A stretch of DNA of 64,000 nt. Origin: Litoribaculum gwangyangense. GTDB taxonomy: Bacteria > Bacteroidota > Bacteroidia > Flavobacteriales > Flavobacteriaceae. The stretch covers positions 479,714-543,713 of the forward strand of contig NZ_BAABJW010000004.1 of NCBI RefSeq assembly GCF_039543505.1, written 5' to 3'. How positions within the stretch are numbered: the first letter of the stretch is position 1; the number at the start of each line of letters is the position of its first letter. A model generated the notes under the pieces. That model saw only the letters and a list, made by a program, of their open reading frames with translations, made no database searches and was not told where the DNA came from. Both the position numbers and the translations under genes were made by a program. This document shows, in pieces, positions 9,603-18,738 of this stretch.

Positions 9603-12323
9603 TTAATATTTAAGAGTAAAATGGTTTTTAAAAATTCGTCCATCTTGCAATTTTACTGAAAACCAATAGTCATCACTGGGCAGTTTACCACCGTTGAAAG
9701 TACCATCCCAACCATTTCCAATGGGGTCTAATTCCTTAACCAACTTACCAAACCTATTAAAAATGAGTATTTTGGTGTTAGGTTGAAACATTTCTGAGAC
9801 TCCATAAACTTGCCAAGTATCATTGTAGCCATCATCATTTGGAGTGAAAAATTTAGGGAAACCAATTACCGAAACACCAGTATTTACCTCTCCACAATCA
9901 TTTTTAATATCTCTAACATAAATTGTGTAGATGCCTGGAGATACGTTTTCAAAAACATTGCTTTCTTGGTAAGGAGCCACTAATATGTTATTACTATCAA
10001 CCAAACTGTACTCATAAAGCCCCTCACCCGAGACGAATACGGTAATCGTATTATTAGTGGTAACATCCAAAACTTCTATAGATTCAAAGGAGGCTAGGTT
10101 TGATGGCTCAACGTTTATGGTTCTTATTTTGGAGCAACCATTGGCATTGGTTACAGTGACATTAAAAGCACCAGCTTGGTTCACTTGAATTTCATAAGTA
10201 TTCTCACCGGATGACCAATTGTAACTGTAATTATTTGGTGAATCATTTAATAACGCTGCATTAATGGCAATACTTTCAGGGAATTTGTTTAAACAATAAT
10301 ATACAACATCCTGGGTTGCAATATCGGGCAATTCCAAAACAGTAAGAGTTAATTCGCTAATGCCATAACAATTATTGTCGTTTTCTACTCGGGCAAAAAT
10401 GGTTTGGCTAAATGGTTTGGTATTGGTGTATGATGTATTTAAGACATTCTGCTCCAGAAGGGCATCATCATAGGTTTCATAATATGAAATATCCAATCCA
10501 GTTATAGGTAGGCTATTCAGAATTAAATTATCGGCATCATTTAAATTAAATTCATATAGTCCATCTTCAATACCATCATCATCACATAAAGGAGGAAAAG
10601 CAACATCATTTACGTCTGTAACACTTACATCCAGTGTTAATTCAGAATAGCTGCTGCATCCAGTTTCATTATTTATAACTTCAACATATATTATTTGGGG
10701 GTTTATGGTATTCCTAAAAAAAGTATCATTGATAGGAATGGTTCTACTGGGGTCTGTATAAAATCTGGTATTTAAACCAGAAACTCCACCATTCAAACTG
10801 TTATTGGCCTCAGTGAGATTGAACAAGGTGCGTCCATCAGGAACACCATCTTCATCACATTGTAATAATGTAAAATTAAAAGCTTCGGGATTTGGATTGA
10901 ATTCAACAAATGCTTGTCCTTCAATAGCACAATCCCCATTGTTTGGATCGATGTATACTTCATATCTACCTGCTTCAAAAACCTCTAAATCAAAATCTGT
11001 ATCCCCCAAAACTACATTGTCTTTTGTCCATATGTAGGTGGCTCCAGGAATAATTTCTGAACTTAAGATGTAAGTATCCCCATCACAAATTGCTAGGTTG
11101 CTAGAGCTTTCACCATTTTTAATAATATCAATTTCTGTGTTGAAAAATGAAGCAATAAATGGTGGTAATCCCTGTGAAGATCTAAAAGGAGACAAATTGA
11201 TGGCATTATGGATATAATTACACCCCAACCCAACGGTATTTGGGTTTTGTATAACCCCTAAATTTGGTAAGCCTTGATTATAGGTGGCACTCAGAGCTCT
11301 ATAAATTTTACCATCGGGACCTAATTGCAATCCGCCACGGTAAAGGTCACGATTTTCTAAAGTAATTTGAGTTCCTTGGATATCGGCTTCATTCAAATTA
11401 AACTGTGTTAACGTGGATTTATGATTGTTTGGATTTTCTGAACTTTGAGGGTTTTCTCTATCAAAAAAATCATTGGAAGCATGAATATAAAGCAATTGAC
11501 TATTAGGTGAGAATTCAACACCATAAGGAAATATACCCCCATTACCGGAGTTAATGGTTAATTGTTGCTGATTTAATAATTTACCAGTAGACACGTCAAA
11601 ATCATAAATATATAATCCACCACCAACATTGGCACTCGCAACTTTAGTGCCATCTGGAGATAATTTTAAATAGCCTCTGGCATCTGTTATAAATAAATTA
11701 AAATTTGATTTTACAGAGGAGGTATTTACCCCTTTACTGGTAACCTCGAAAGCGTGGTACGTGTTAAAAGAATCTGTATTACCATTTTCTGAGGCCAAAG
11801 TAACTACCCAAATAGATTTAGTAATACAATCTTTTAAAACAGCAGTAATTTTTTCTGAACAGATAGGTAATAGGTTGGTATTTTTAACAACCACAGCACC
11901 TAAGCCACCATCTAAAGTCATATCTATTTCAGAATAATTTAGCCCAAAATCAAATCCATCCAAACGATTGTCAACTGTAAAAACGTAATAAATATTTTCG
12001 GCTTGTGGTTTCGGAACAATAATAGCAGATTGCGTACTTGAAGAATCGCCATTAAGCCCAAAGCCATTTTGCATTATACTATGGTTTTGGTTCCAAATGG
12101 TTATACCGTCAGTGTAGAACAATAAATTACCAAAATCATCAGATATGGAAGCACACCCTTCACGTGTGTTTAATTGGCCATCTTGTGGTCTTGTAATGGT
12201 GTTATTTCCAAGATTGAATTTAATGCTTGCATTTTCTCCAAAATACCAGTTTGAAGCTTCGAATTGTCCAAAAACACTCAGGCCTATAATACTAAAAACG
12301 GCAAGTAATATTCCTTTTTTCAT
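9603..12323 (-). CDS. T9SS type B secreted protein with propeller-like N-terminal region
   Basis: This 906-residue protein has a signal peptide (MKKGILLAVFSIIGLSVFGQ). Residues ~22-400 resemble a WD40/YVTN-type beta-propeller, with phrases such as 'GNLLFYTDGITIWN', 'YLKLSPDGTKVASA' and 'VEFSPNSQLLYI'. An Ig-like segment follows, then two copies of the CDxDG repeat that is expanded in the neighbouring gene, another Ig-like segment and a C-terminal CHU_C/T9SS type B domain ('PKFFTPNDDGYNDTW', 'FNRFGKLV', 'GWDGTFNGGKLPSDDYWF'). It is therefore predicted to be exported by the type IX system to the cell surface. It lies 28 bp after the ABC permease stop, so read-through from that operon is possible, and a hairpin overlaps its start codon. 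Confidence 0.92.
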   Translation of the reverse strand: MKKGILLAVFSIIGLSVFGQFEASNWYFGENASIKFNLGNNTITRPQDGQLNTREGCASISDDFGNLLFYTDGITIWNQNHSIMQNGFGLNGDSSSTQSAIIVPKPQAENIYYVFTVDNRLDGFDFGLNYSEIDMTLDGGLGAVVVKNTNLLPICSEKITAVLKDCITKSIWVVTLASENGNTDSFNTYHAFEVTSKGVNTSSVKSNFNLFITDARGYLKLSPDGTKVASANVGGGLYIYDFDVSTGKLLNQQQLTINSGNGGIFPYGVEFSPNSQLLYIHASNDFFDRENPQSSENPNNHKSTLTQFNLNEADIQGTQITLENRDLYRGGLQLGPDGKIYRALSATYNQGLPNLGVIQNPNTVGLGCNYIHNAINLSPFRSSQGLPPFIASFFNTEIDIIKNGESSSNLAICDGDTYILSSEIIPGATYIWTKDNVVLGDTDFDLEVFEAGRYEVYIDPNNGDCAIEGQAFVEFNPNPEAFNFTLLQCDEDGVPDGRTLFNLTEANNSLNGGVSGLNTRFYTDPSRTIPINDTFFRNTINPQIIYVEVINNETGCSSYSELTLDVSVTDVNDVAFPPLCDDDGIEDGLYEFNLNDADNLILNSLPITGLDISYYETYDDALLEQNVLNTSYTNTKPFSQTIFARVENDNNCYGISELTLTVLELPDIATQDVVYYCLNKFPESIAINAALLNDSPNNYSYNWSSGENTYEIQVNQAGAFNVTVTNANGCSKIRTINVEPSNLASFESIEVLDVTTNNTITVFVSGEGLYEYSLVDSNNILVAPYQESNVFENVSPGIYTIYVRDIKNDCGEVNTGVSVIGFPKFFTPNDDGYNDTWQVYGVSEMFQPNTKILIFNRFGKLVKELDPIGNGWDGTFNGGKLPSDDYWFSVKLQDGRIFKNHFTLKY

Positions 12324-12350
12324 CTTTACATAGCAAATGCCTGTAAAGAT
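12322..12350 (-). promoter_or_regulatory. Hairpin overlapping the start codon of the 906-residue protein
   Basis: On the minus strand a 9-bp perfect stem (ATCTTTACA with TGTAAAGAT, 11-base loop) lies between the ABC permease stop and the next gene, and its 3' arm includes the first bases of the ATG. No U-run follows, so it is more likely to hide the ribosome entry site, or block read-through translation, than to terminate transcription. This is read from sequence only. Confidence 0.45.
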
Positions 12351-12351
12351 A

Positions 12352-13179
12352 TTACAAATCCCGCTTTTTTAATAATCTGTACGATAAAAAGATAAATACG
12401 GCAGTCCAACCTAAAACAATAGCAATTTCATACCAATGAACTGTATAGTCATAAGATAATTCAGCCTTATCAGGAAATTTGGTCATTGCGATTCTTTGAA
12501 AAGGTTGATCTATGAGTTTATACATGGATTCCAAAGGCATGAAGTTTTTAATTTTAAAAGCATCACTGGCATTTCCAAAAATTTCATAAGCACCCCAAAA
12601 TACCAACCATTCTACTAAGTAGAGAATGAACAAGAATGCCAATGCAAAAGCGGAACGTTTCACAAGCATTCCAAAAAACAAACACAAACTAAAAAAACCA
12701 ACTAGTTTAACCAAATAGGCCACTAGGAAGTTAGTTTCCCTTAGTATGATATTAAATTCATTATAACTGGAATAATAGAGACCAATACATAGTGAAATTA
12801 ACCCTATTAAAATGGTTGATAACATTGAAAAGAAAACAATAGTATAGAATTTTGACAAAATGAATTCTCTTTTGCTTAACCCATCTATTAAGTTTTGCTT
12901 CAGGGTTTTGTTACTATATTCATTACCAATCATGCTTACTACAACAATGGCAAAAAAGAATTTGAATTGGGCCGCAAAAAAGGTAGTTAAATGCCAAATA
13001 ATTGGAAAGTTAAAAACACCCAATTCACCCAATTCTAAGGTAAAAAAACCAAAAACATTTATTTTTAATGAGGATAGAAGGATTACAAAAAATGGTAATA
13101 TGAAAGATACAAAAATTAGTATTTTACTAGTTCTATTAAGTAATAGTTTTTGTAATTCTAAATTTAAAAGTCTTAGCAT
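12352..13179 (-). CDS. ABC-2 type transporter permease
   Basis: This 275-residue membrane protein has about six hydrophobic helices: ~20-40, 60-82, 105-130, 150-172, 178-198 and 245-265. It matches the ABC-2/NatB-like permease type, including the 'IGNEYSNKTLKQNLIDGLSKREFILSKF' region between helices 2 and 3 (shown here as one conserved-looking stretch around residues 85-112). The gene begins 10 bp after the ATPase gene stop, so the two are a pair. The substrate cannot be told from sequence; related Bacteroidetes pairs are annotated as exporters of antibiotics, bacteriocin-like peptides or unknown compounds. The very short gap downstream leads into a T9SS secreted protein, but nothing shows that they work together. 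Confidence 0.85.
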   Translation of the reverse strand: MLRLLNLELQKLLLNRTSKILIFVSFILPFFVILLSSLKINVFGFFTLELGELGVFNFPIIWHLTTFFAAQFKFFFAIVVVSMIGNEYSNKTLKQNLIDGLSKREFILSKFYTIVFFSMLSTILIGLISLCIGLYYSSYNEFNIILRETNFLVAYLVKLVGFFSLCLFFGMLVKRSAFALAFLFILYLVEWLVFWGAYEIFGNASDAFKIKNFMPLESMYKLIDQPFQRIAMTKFPDKAELSYDYTVHWYEIAIVLGWTAVFIFLSYRLLKKRDL

Positions 13180-13189
13180 GAGGTTGGGT

Positions 13190-14092
13190 TTAGTTATTTT
13201 GGTTATCGGTTAATTGTAAAAATTGCTCTTCCAAACTTTCTTTGCGTTGTACTAAATGGGTAAGTATAATACCTTTTTCAAATAGAAATTTATTAAAATC
13301 ATCCGATTTCATAGGTTCATTCAAAAAGGCGGTCACCAAATGGTCGTGTACTTTGATTTTTCCAAAGCTTTTGTTATTTTCTAATAACTTAACTAACTCA
13401 TCTTGTTTATCACATTTCAATTCAAAAAATCCGTGACTGGAAATCATTTCATCAACGCGTCCAGAATATAATTTCACACCTTTTCTAAGTACTACCACAT
13501 GAGAACAAACTTTTTCAACTTCATCTAATAAATGTGAAGCCAATAAAATAGTGGTACCTTGCCTAGCAATTTGCTTAATAATTTCCCTAATTTGGTGGAT
13601 TCCTTGGGGATCTAGCCCGTTGGTAGGTTCATCAAGAATTAAAATTTCGGGGTCATTCAATAGGGCAGATGCAATCGCTAAACGCTGTTTCATACCTAAC
13701 GAGTAGGTTCTGAATTTGCTATCTTTTCGTTCTAAAAGGCCGACAATTTCAAGTTTTTCATCAATCTTACTCTTGTTTACACCTTTTATTTTGCAAACCA
13801 ACTTTAAGTTTTGTGAAGCCGTCATGTATGGATAAAAATTGGGACGTTCTATAATGGCTCCAACCTTTTTTAAGGCATTATGTGTGGTAGTATTTCCGTC
13901 AAACCAATGAAAACTGCCTTCAGTTTTATTAATCACATTTAAAACAATACCAAGCGTGGTGGATTTTCCACTTCCATTAGGTCCTAAAATACCATATACA
14001 TTACCTTTGTTTATAGTGAAAGAGAGATCTTTTACTGCGGTTAAATAGCCAAATTTTTTAGTGAGATTGTTAATTGTAAGAATAGGTTCCAA
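13190..14092 (-). CDS. ABC transporter ATP-binding protein
   Basis: This 300-residue cytoplasmic ATPase of the ABC-2/DrrA type drives the permease encoded just downstream. Walker A is GPNGSGKST at residues 37-45, the signature motif is SLGMKQR at 131-137, Walker B is ILILDEPTNGLDP at ~150-162, and the H-loop histidine lies in 'LLASHLLDEVEKV'. The last ~80 residues form the usual variable tail of this subfamily. A -7-like box (TACTTTTG on the minus strand) is found 48 bp upstream of the start. The divergent neighbour at 14218 is unrelated. Family assignment is firm; the substrate is unknown. Confidence 0.93.
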   Translation of the reverse strand: MEPILTINNLTKKFGYLTAVKDLSFTINKGNVYGILGPNGSGKSTTLGIVLNVINKTEGSFHWFDGNTTTHNALKKVGAIIERPNFYPYMTASQNLKLVCKIKGVNKSKIDEKLEIVGLLERKDSKFRTYSLGMKQRLAIASALLNDPEILILDEPTNGLDPQGIHQIREIIKQIARQGTTILLASHLLDEVEKVCSHVVVLRKGVKLYSGRVDEMISSHGFFELKCDKQDELVKLLENNKSFGKIKVHDHLVTAFLNEPMKSDDFNKFLFEKGIILTHLVQRKESLEEQFLQLTDNQNN

Positions 14093-14139
14093 GCTATAAT
14101 GGTTTTAATGCCAATGGTTAAATTAGCAGTGGTTAGTTA

Positions 14140-14147
14140 CAAAAGTA
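14140..14147 (-). promoter_or_regulatory. Bacteroidetes -7 box for the ABC transporter operon
   Basis: The minus strand reads TACTTTTG, matching TAnnTTTG, 48 bp upstream of the ATPase gene. No TTG lies at the usual 17-23 bp further upstream (the nearest gives 25), so the call rests on the -7 box alone. Confidence 0.45.
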
Positions 14148-14217
14148 TGACGATGGTCTTCAATTTTTGTTACAATGATATTAATAAAAGCTTTAAATTT
14201 GAATAAGTTACAAGTGT

Positions 14218-15279
14218 ATGCAAGATTTAAAAATATCTAAAAAAAAGCCGTCGTTTCCTATATCATCAAAGTTACACGATTATTTAACGGAGTATAACAG
14301 AAATATAAAAATACCTATTTTTTATGATGATTTGTTACGTTTTCAAGGGTCCATTGTAGTGTATGATAAAGAGGATAACGACACGCTTTGGATACGGGTT
14401 TACTATAGTGATTTTGAAAGGGAAGAAATTGATTTGTCCCTAAAAAAAGTATATACCATTTTACATTCTGACGGAAATGAAGACACCATACCTTTTTTAA
14501 ATGTGGATGCTATTGATTACTGTACTTTCGGGAATTCTAAACCTTTCCGCATCAAAATCAGAAATATTTTAAACGATAATTACACCTATTTTTATGTAAA
14601 AACGGCTGATGCTTCAAGGGTTTATGGGCTGGAATTGGAACATATGCTGTCGCCTTATAACTTGAATTTTTTAGTTTACAAAAATACGTTGATTGAAGAG
14701 CATATTGCGGGTATTCCAGGAGACGACTTCATTAAGAATTTTTTGGATAAATGCGATAAATCTGAAAAATCTCAAATAGCGAAAGAGTTTGTTAAGTTTA
14801 ACGAGCGATGTATGATTCGGCTTTTGGGCGATATGCGATCTTACAATTATGTGATTGTTCCCACGCATGATTTTGACCATGTGGTTTATAAGATTCGTCC
14901 TATTGATTTTGATCAGCAGTCCTACGAAGGGAAGTTCAATATTTACCGTCCTCAGTTTTTTAAAGAGAATTTAAAAATGGTGGAGTTGGTTACAGAAAGT
15001 ATGCAAAAACTATCCATACACCAATATAAAACTGAAGAACGTTCTATTTTGGTAAAACGCTTAAAAAGTTTTCACGATAGAATAGACGAACTCTTGGCCT
15101 GTATGTTGGAAGATTCTATTTCTAAAGAAGAAAATATTGATTTACTCAAGACTACCATTTTTGAATACACCCAAGATATCAATTTTAAAAATTGCAAGAA
15201 TATGGGTGAAATTTTAAAGTTTTCCTTGGAGTTTTTAACGCGTAATTATGAGAATGTTAATTTGGAGAATTTGAAATGA
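14218..15279 (+). CDS. Conserved-looking protein of unknown function with kinase-like residue pattern
   Basis: I do not recognise a named family for this 353-residue protein. It has no signal peptide or membrane helix. By eye the middle holds the ordered residues of a protein-kinase-like fold: a beta-strand lysine (YFYVK, K128), a following glutamate (LELEHM, E139 or E141), a hinge-like stretch (~150-165), a catalytic-loop-like GDMRSYN with Asp205 and Asn210 at the canonical +5 spacing, and an IDFDQQ motif (D230) in the place of DFG, as in phosphotransferase-type kinases. Residues 1-100 form a separate region. The function is unproven: it could be an atypical or small-molecule kinase, or a pseudokinase. 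It is convergent with the next gene, with only 2 bp between stops. Confidence 0.8.
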   Translation: MQDLKISKKKPSFPISSKLHDYLTEYNRNIKIPIFYDDLLRFQGSIVVYDKEDNDTLWIRVYYSDFEREEIDLSLKKVYTILHSDGNEDTIPFLNVDAIDYCTFGNSKPFRIKIRNILNDNYTYFYVKTADASRVYGLELEHMLSPYNLNFLVYKNTLIEEHIAGIPGDDFIKNFLDKCDKSEKSQIAKEFVKFNERCMIRLLGDMRSYNYVIVPTHDFDHVVYKIRPIDFDQQSYEGKFNIYRPQFFKENLKMVELVTESMQKLSIHQYKTEERSILVKRLKSFHDRIDELLACMLEDSISKEENIDLLKTTIFEYTQDINFKNCKNMGEILKFSLEFLTRNYENVNLENLK

Positions 15280-15281
15280 AA

Positions 15282-15791
15282 TTAATTCCAGTTTTCGTCA
15301 AAGTCTAGATTATCATAGTCATCCAAATCCAAACCATCTTCAAATTCATCAAAATCGTCATCGTCTGCTTCAAATAATTTTTCGGGAGCATTATCGGGCA
15401 CTTGCCCTTGAACAAACATGAGGTTAGGGTAGTCATGCCCTTCAGTTTCGTCAACAATTTCAGCAAGTTCTACAAAGAAAGTCCACATGCTTAAAAAGTC
15501 GTAAACATATATAAGTTTTGGTGAAATTTCATGAACTACATCATTAATCGCCGTTTCATTCATTAATCGTGCAGAAGCATCTTCACTTAAATCGAATAAT
15601 GAAATTTCTTCTCCTTGGTTCCATTGATCGTCACTAATATAAAAGGATGCCATTTCGGTGCCATCAAATCCAAAAGACTGTGTGATGATGTTATGTAAAT
15701 CTTCAAGAGTATCCGTTTCACGAATTTCTAAATCACGAAAAATATCTTCATCGGTGTCATTATCTAAAATAACTCTAAATCTGTAGATCAT
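15282..15791 (-). CDS. pRiA4b ORF-3-like (IS1096 TnpR-like) domain protein
   Basis: This 169-residue cytoplasmic protein has the beta-rich PRiA4_ORF3-like fold: 'MIYRFRVIL' start, 'TLEDLHNIITQSFGFD', 'MASFYISDDQWNQG' and 'LIYVYDFLSMWTFFVEL'. The last ~30 residues are a very acidic tail rich in Asp and Glu. Bacteroidetes chromosomes often carry a stand-alone gene of this type. The 'IS1096 element passenger' name comes from distant relatives; no transposase or inverted repeat is seen here, so it should not be read as a mobile element. It starts 22 bp after the heme A synthase gene in the same direction, or rather lies just downstream of it, and may be the last gene of that operon. The molecular role is unknown. 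Confidence 0.82.
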   Translation of the reverse strand: MIYRFRVILDNDTDEDIFRDLEIRETDTLEDLHNIITQSFGFDGTEMASFYISDDQWNQGEEISLFDLSEDASARLMNETAINDVVHEISPKLIYVYDFLSMWTFFVELAEIVDETEGHDYPNLMFVQGQVPDNAPEKLFEADDDDFDEFEDGLDLDDYDNLDFDENWN

Positions 15792-15813
15792 AATGAAAAA
15801 TTAAAATGCAAAT

Positions 15814-16848
15814 TTACAAAGTTTGAGGTATGTTTTTGGCATTAAATGTTTCTAAAACAAGATAAAATTGAACACCAAATAAAATACTTGCCAATACTAA
15901 ATGAACGGTTTGTGACCCAAAAGGGAAATGAAGATAAACCATGGAAATACCTGATACTACCTCTAAAATTAAAATGGAAACAACCCAGTTTAGCTTTTTT
16001 AAGTTAAGTTTTGCTCTTTTGAGTAAGTAGAATAAATAGCCATTTACCAACAACACAATTATGGAAAACGATCGATGAATATAAAATGTAATAGTTGGAT
16101 TGTTTAACCAAAGACTTGTGTTTTCTTCTCCTAAAATTTTAGCCTGTTCATCTACAAATTGTCTTACATGGGTACCTAAAATTATTTGAATCAATGTTAA
16201 AAACGATGCAAAAATTAATATGTTTTTAAAAGTTGAGTTGTATTTATAGTTATTGATTTTATTATTTGTTTTGTGGATAATAAATAAAATGGCTGCTACA
16301 ATAACCAAAGCCATAACCATATGTATGGTTATTTTTAATGGCGCTAGGTTTGAATCTACTACAGTTTTTCCCAACCATGCTTGAAAACCCATACCCAATA
16401 CTACAAAAACAGATAACAGTGTAATGACTTTGTTTTTTTTCCAATAATTAATGGATGCTATGGCCATAATTAGAGTTGCTAAACCAGCTAAGGCACCCAA
16501 TAAGCGATTAACATATTCAACCCACGTGTGCCATGGATTAAAAACAGCATAATCATGTTTGGAGTAGGTTTCCCAATTGGATTTTGTAAAAACATCAGAT
16601 GTTATAAAATCTGTTTTGGCAACTTGTAAAGATTCATCTAAGATGATGACTTGCCCTTTTTTGTATTCATGATTTGGTTTCCATTTGAGTTGCTCATGTT
16701 CTGTGGGAGGAATATAATATCCAAAGCATTTTGGCCAGTCTGGGCATCCCATGCCACTTCCGGTCATTCTAACAAAAGCTCCGGCTATAATAACCAAATA
16801 TGTTAAGACGAGTGTTATTTTTGCTATGTTTCGAAAGTTATTTTTCAT
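15814..16848 (-). CDS. ctaA: Heme A synthase (COX15/CtaA family)
   Basis: This 344-residue inner-membrane protein has about eight transmembrane helices. It oxidises the methyl group of heme O to give heme A for aa3-type cytochrome oxidase. The N-terminal signature RMTGSGMGCPDWPKCFG spans residues 27-43, with EYVNRLLG at 111-118. Candidate heme-ligand histidines are H107, H176, H258 and H316, arranged in two four-helix halves as the family expects. A ~60-residue loop between helices 1 and 2 is typical of the Bacteroidetes form. The start ATG overlaps the stop of the upstream GNAT gene by 4 bp, which points to translational coupling. Heme O synthase and oxidase genes are not in this window. Confidence 0.95.
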   Translation of the reverse strand: MKNNFRNIAKITLVLTYLVIIAGAFVRMTGSGMGCPDWPKCFGYYIPPTEHEQLKWKPNHEYKKGQVIILDESLQVAKTDFITSDVFTKSNWETYSKHDYAVFNPWHTWVEYVNRLLGALAGLATLIMAIASINYWKKNKVITLLSVFVVLGMGFQAWLGKTVVDSNLAPLKITIHMVMALVIVAAILFIIHKTNNKINNYKYNSTFKNILIFASFLTLIQIILGTHVRQFVDEQAKILGEENTSLWLNNPTITFYIHRSFSIIVLLVNGYLFYLLKRAKLNLKKLNWVVSILILEVVSGISMVYLHFPFGSQTVHLVLASILFGVQFYLVLETFNAKNIPQTL

Positions 16849-17300
16849 TTAATAAGGCATTTTTTAAAACACAAACTATTGTCCATATTTTTATACTGAC
16901 CAAAATTTGGTATTACTTGGTAATGATTCTTTTTATAGAAATTAACCGCTTCAATTTGTCTTTTACCCGTTTCTAAAATGGTTGAATTGTAACCTATTTC
17001 TTTTGCCCAAACTTCAAGTTCTTTTAAAATTTTTGATGCAATCCCCATACTTCTAGCTTCAGGAGATGTAAACATCCGTTTGATTTCTACACAATTTTTA
17101 TCAAACTTTTTAAAAGCTCCACAACCTACCGGTTTGTTGTTTAAGTAAGCTATTATAGTATGTTTTAAAACATCAATATTGTTATATAGATTGTAAAAAT
17201 CATGCTCGTCCTCATCAATTATAGTTAAATACTCATCGAGTTGTTTAACTAGATAAACAAAATCAATATTTTCAGAGTTAGCTCTAATAATTTTTATCAT
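16845..17300 (-). CDS. GNAT family N-acetyltransferase
   Basis: This 151-residue protein covers a single GNAT domain. The acetyl-CoA-binding motif A region is seen as 'VEIKRMFTSPEARSMGIA' with the R/Q-x-x-G-x-G/A-like turn at SMGIA (~residues 95-99), followed by 'LETGKRQIEAVNFYKKNHY', the usual motif B. This subtype is annotated in many Bacteroidetes as a small-molecule acetyltransferase with unknown substrate. It overlaps both neighbours by 4 bp (ATGA), so it is made from the same transcript as cca and ctaA. Nothing in the sequence identifies the substrate. Confidence 0.88.
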   Translation of the reverse strand: MIKIIRANSENIDFVYLVKQLDEYLTIIDEDEHDFYNLYNNIDVLKHTIIAYLNNKPVGCGAFKKFDKNCVEIKRMFTSPEARSMGIASKILKELEVWAKEIGYNSTILETGKRQIEAVNFYKKNHYQVIPNFGQYKNMDNSLCFKKCLIK

Positions 17301-18721
17301 TGCGAAACACTTACTTTTAAACCTAAACGCTTTCCTTCTTTAAGCATGAGTTCATAAGCTGCTTCATATTCATTTGGAATATCGCCTTCTAATATAGCTT
17401 CTTTAATGGTTTCTTTTATGTTTCCAATTTCCCTAGATGGTTTAATATTGAAGGTCTTCATAATTTCTTCTCCAGAAATAGGAGGTTGAAAATTACGGAT
17501 GTGATCACGTTCTTCAACTTCTACAATTTTTTCACGAACAATTTTAAAGTTATTATGATATTTATTGAACTTTTTAGCATTTTTTGTAGTGATATCTGCT
17601 TCGCAAAGTGTCATTAAATCATCCACAAACTCTCCAGCATCAAACATCAAACGGCGAACTGCGGAATCCGTTACTTCTTCATTAACTAAAGCAATGGGAC
17701 GAGAACTCATCAAAACCATTTTTTGAACAAATTTCATTTTGTCATTCAATGGCATTTTTAAGCGTTTAAATAAATGAAATACCATTTTAGACCCTTCAAA
17801 TTCATGCCCATGAAACGTCCAACCTACTTTTTTACTAAACTTTTTAGTTGGTGCTTTTCCAATATCGTGTAGTAAAGCGGCCCAACGTAGCCATAAATTA
17901 TCGGTATTCTCAGAGATGTTATCTAATACCTCTAAGGTATGATAAAAATTATCTTTATGACGCTGACCTTCAACTTCATCAATCCCTTTTAAAGCGGTAA
18001 GTTCTGGAAGTATATAATTCAATAACCCCGTTTTTTCTAATAACAAAAAGCCAATAGAGGGCTTTTTACTTTCAAGAATTTTATTTAATTCGGTAACAAT
18101 GCGCTCATTGGTGATGATTTTAATTCGATCACTATTTTTTGAAATGGCTTTGAGTGACTGTTCTTCAATTATAAAATCCAATTGAGTGGCAAACCTTATG
18201 GCGCGCATCATTCTTAAAGGATCATCACTATAGGTGATATCAGGGTCTAGGGGTGTTCTAATGATTTTGTTTTCTAAATCTTTCACACCTGCAAATGAAT
18301 CAAGTAAATCACCAAATTGGGCTTCATTTAAATTGAGAGCTAAGGTATTTATGGTAAAATCACGTCGGTTTTGATCATCTTGAAGCGTGCCATTTTTAAC
18401 AGATGGGTTTCTACTGTTTTCAGTGTAAGATTCTTTTCTGGCACCAACAAATTCAATTTCAATATCATCATACCTTAACATGGCAGTACCATAAGTTTTA
18501 AAAACCTGTACTTGAGGATTATTGGGTAGGTTTTTAGCCACCTGTTCAGCCAATTTAATGCCATCTCCAACAGCTACAATATCTATGTCTTTTACTTGTC
18601 CACGTTTTAGAATAAAATCACGAACATAACCTCCAATCACATAGCTTTCAAAACCTAATTGAGAGGCTGATTTTGAAATGATTTTAAAGATATTATGTTG
18701 AAGTGCTTCTTTGTAATTCAT
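17297..18721 (-). CDS. cca: CCA tRNA nucleotidyltransferase / HD domain protein
   Basis: This 474-residue cytoplasmic enzyme adds or repairs the 3'-CCA end of tRNAs. The nucleotidyltransferase head has GGYVRD at residues 30-35 and the metal-binding DID at 45-47; RRDFTINTLA lies at 119-128 and the RNA-binding 'DDPLRMMRAIRFA' at ~166-178. A C-terminal HD phosphohydrolase domain is shown by LLHDIGKAP (H285, D286) and the later 'FHGHEFEGSK'. The length and domain order fit class II bacterial enzymes with HD domains. The stop overlaps the next gene's ATG, and the gene starts 17 bp after tsaC, another tRNA gene, so the two probably share a transcript. Confidence 0.95.
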   Translation of the reverse strand: MNYKEALQHNIFKIISKSASQLGFESYVIGGYVRDFILKRGQVKDIDIVAVGDGIKLAEQVAKNLPNNPQVQVFKTYGTAMLRYDDIEIEFVGARKESYTENSRNPSVKNGTLQDDQNRRDFTINTLALNLNEAQFGDLLDSFAGVKDLENKIIRTPLDPDITYSDDPLRMMRAIRFATQLDFIIEEQSLKAISKNSDRIKIITNERIVTELNKILESKKPSIGFLLLEKTGLLNYILPELTALKGIDEVEGQRHKDNFYHTLEVLDNISENTDNLWLRWAALLHDIGKAPTKKFSKKVGWTFHGHEFEGSKMVFHLFKRLKMPLNDKMKFVQKMVLMSSRPIALVNEEVTDSAVRRLMFDAGEFVDDLMTLCEADITTKNAKKFNKYHNNFKIVREKIVEVEERDHIRNFQPPISGEEIMKTFNIKPSREIGNIKETIKEAILEGDIPNEYEAAYELMLKEGKRLGLKVSVSQ

Positions 18722-18738
18722 TGATAATTTTTGAGACT

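Noticed and set aside
15282..15791. IS1096 passenger-like name as evidence for a transposon
   Set aside because: No transposase, terminal inverted repeats or target duplication were seen; this domain is common as a stand-alone chromosomal gene in Bacteroidetes.
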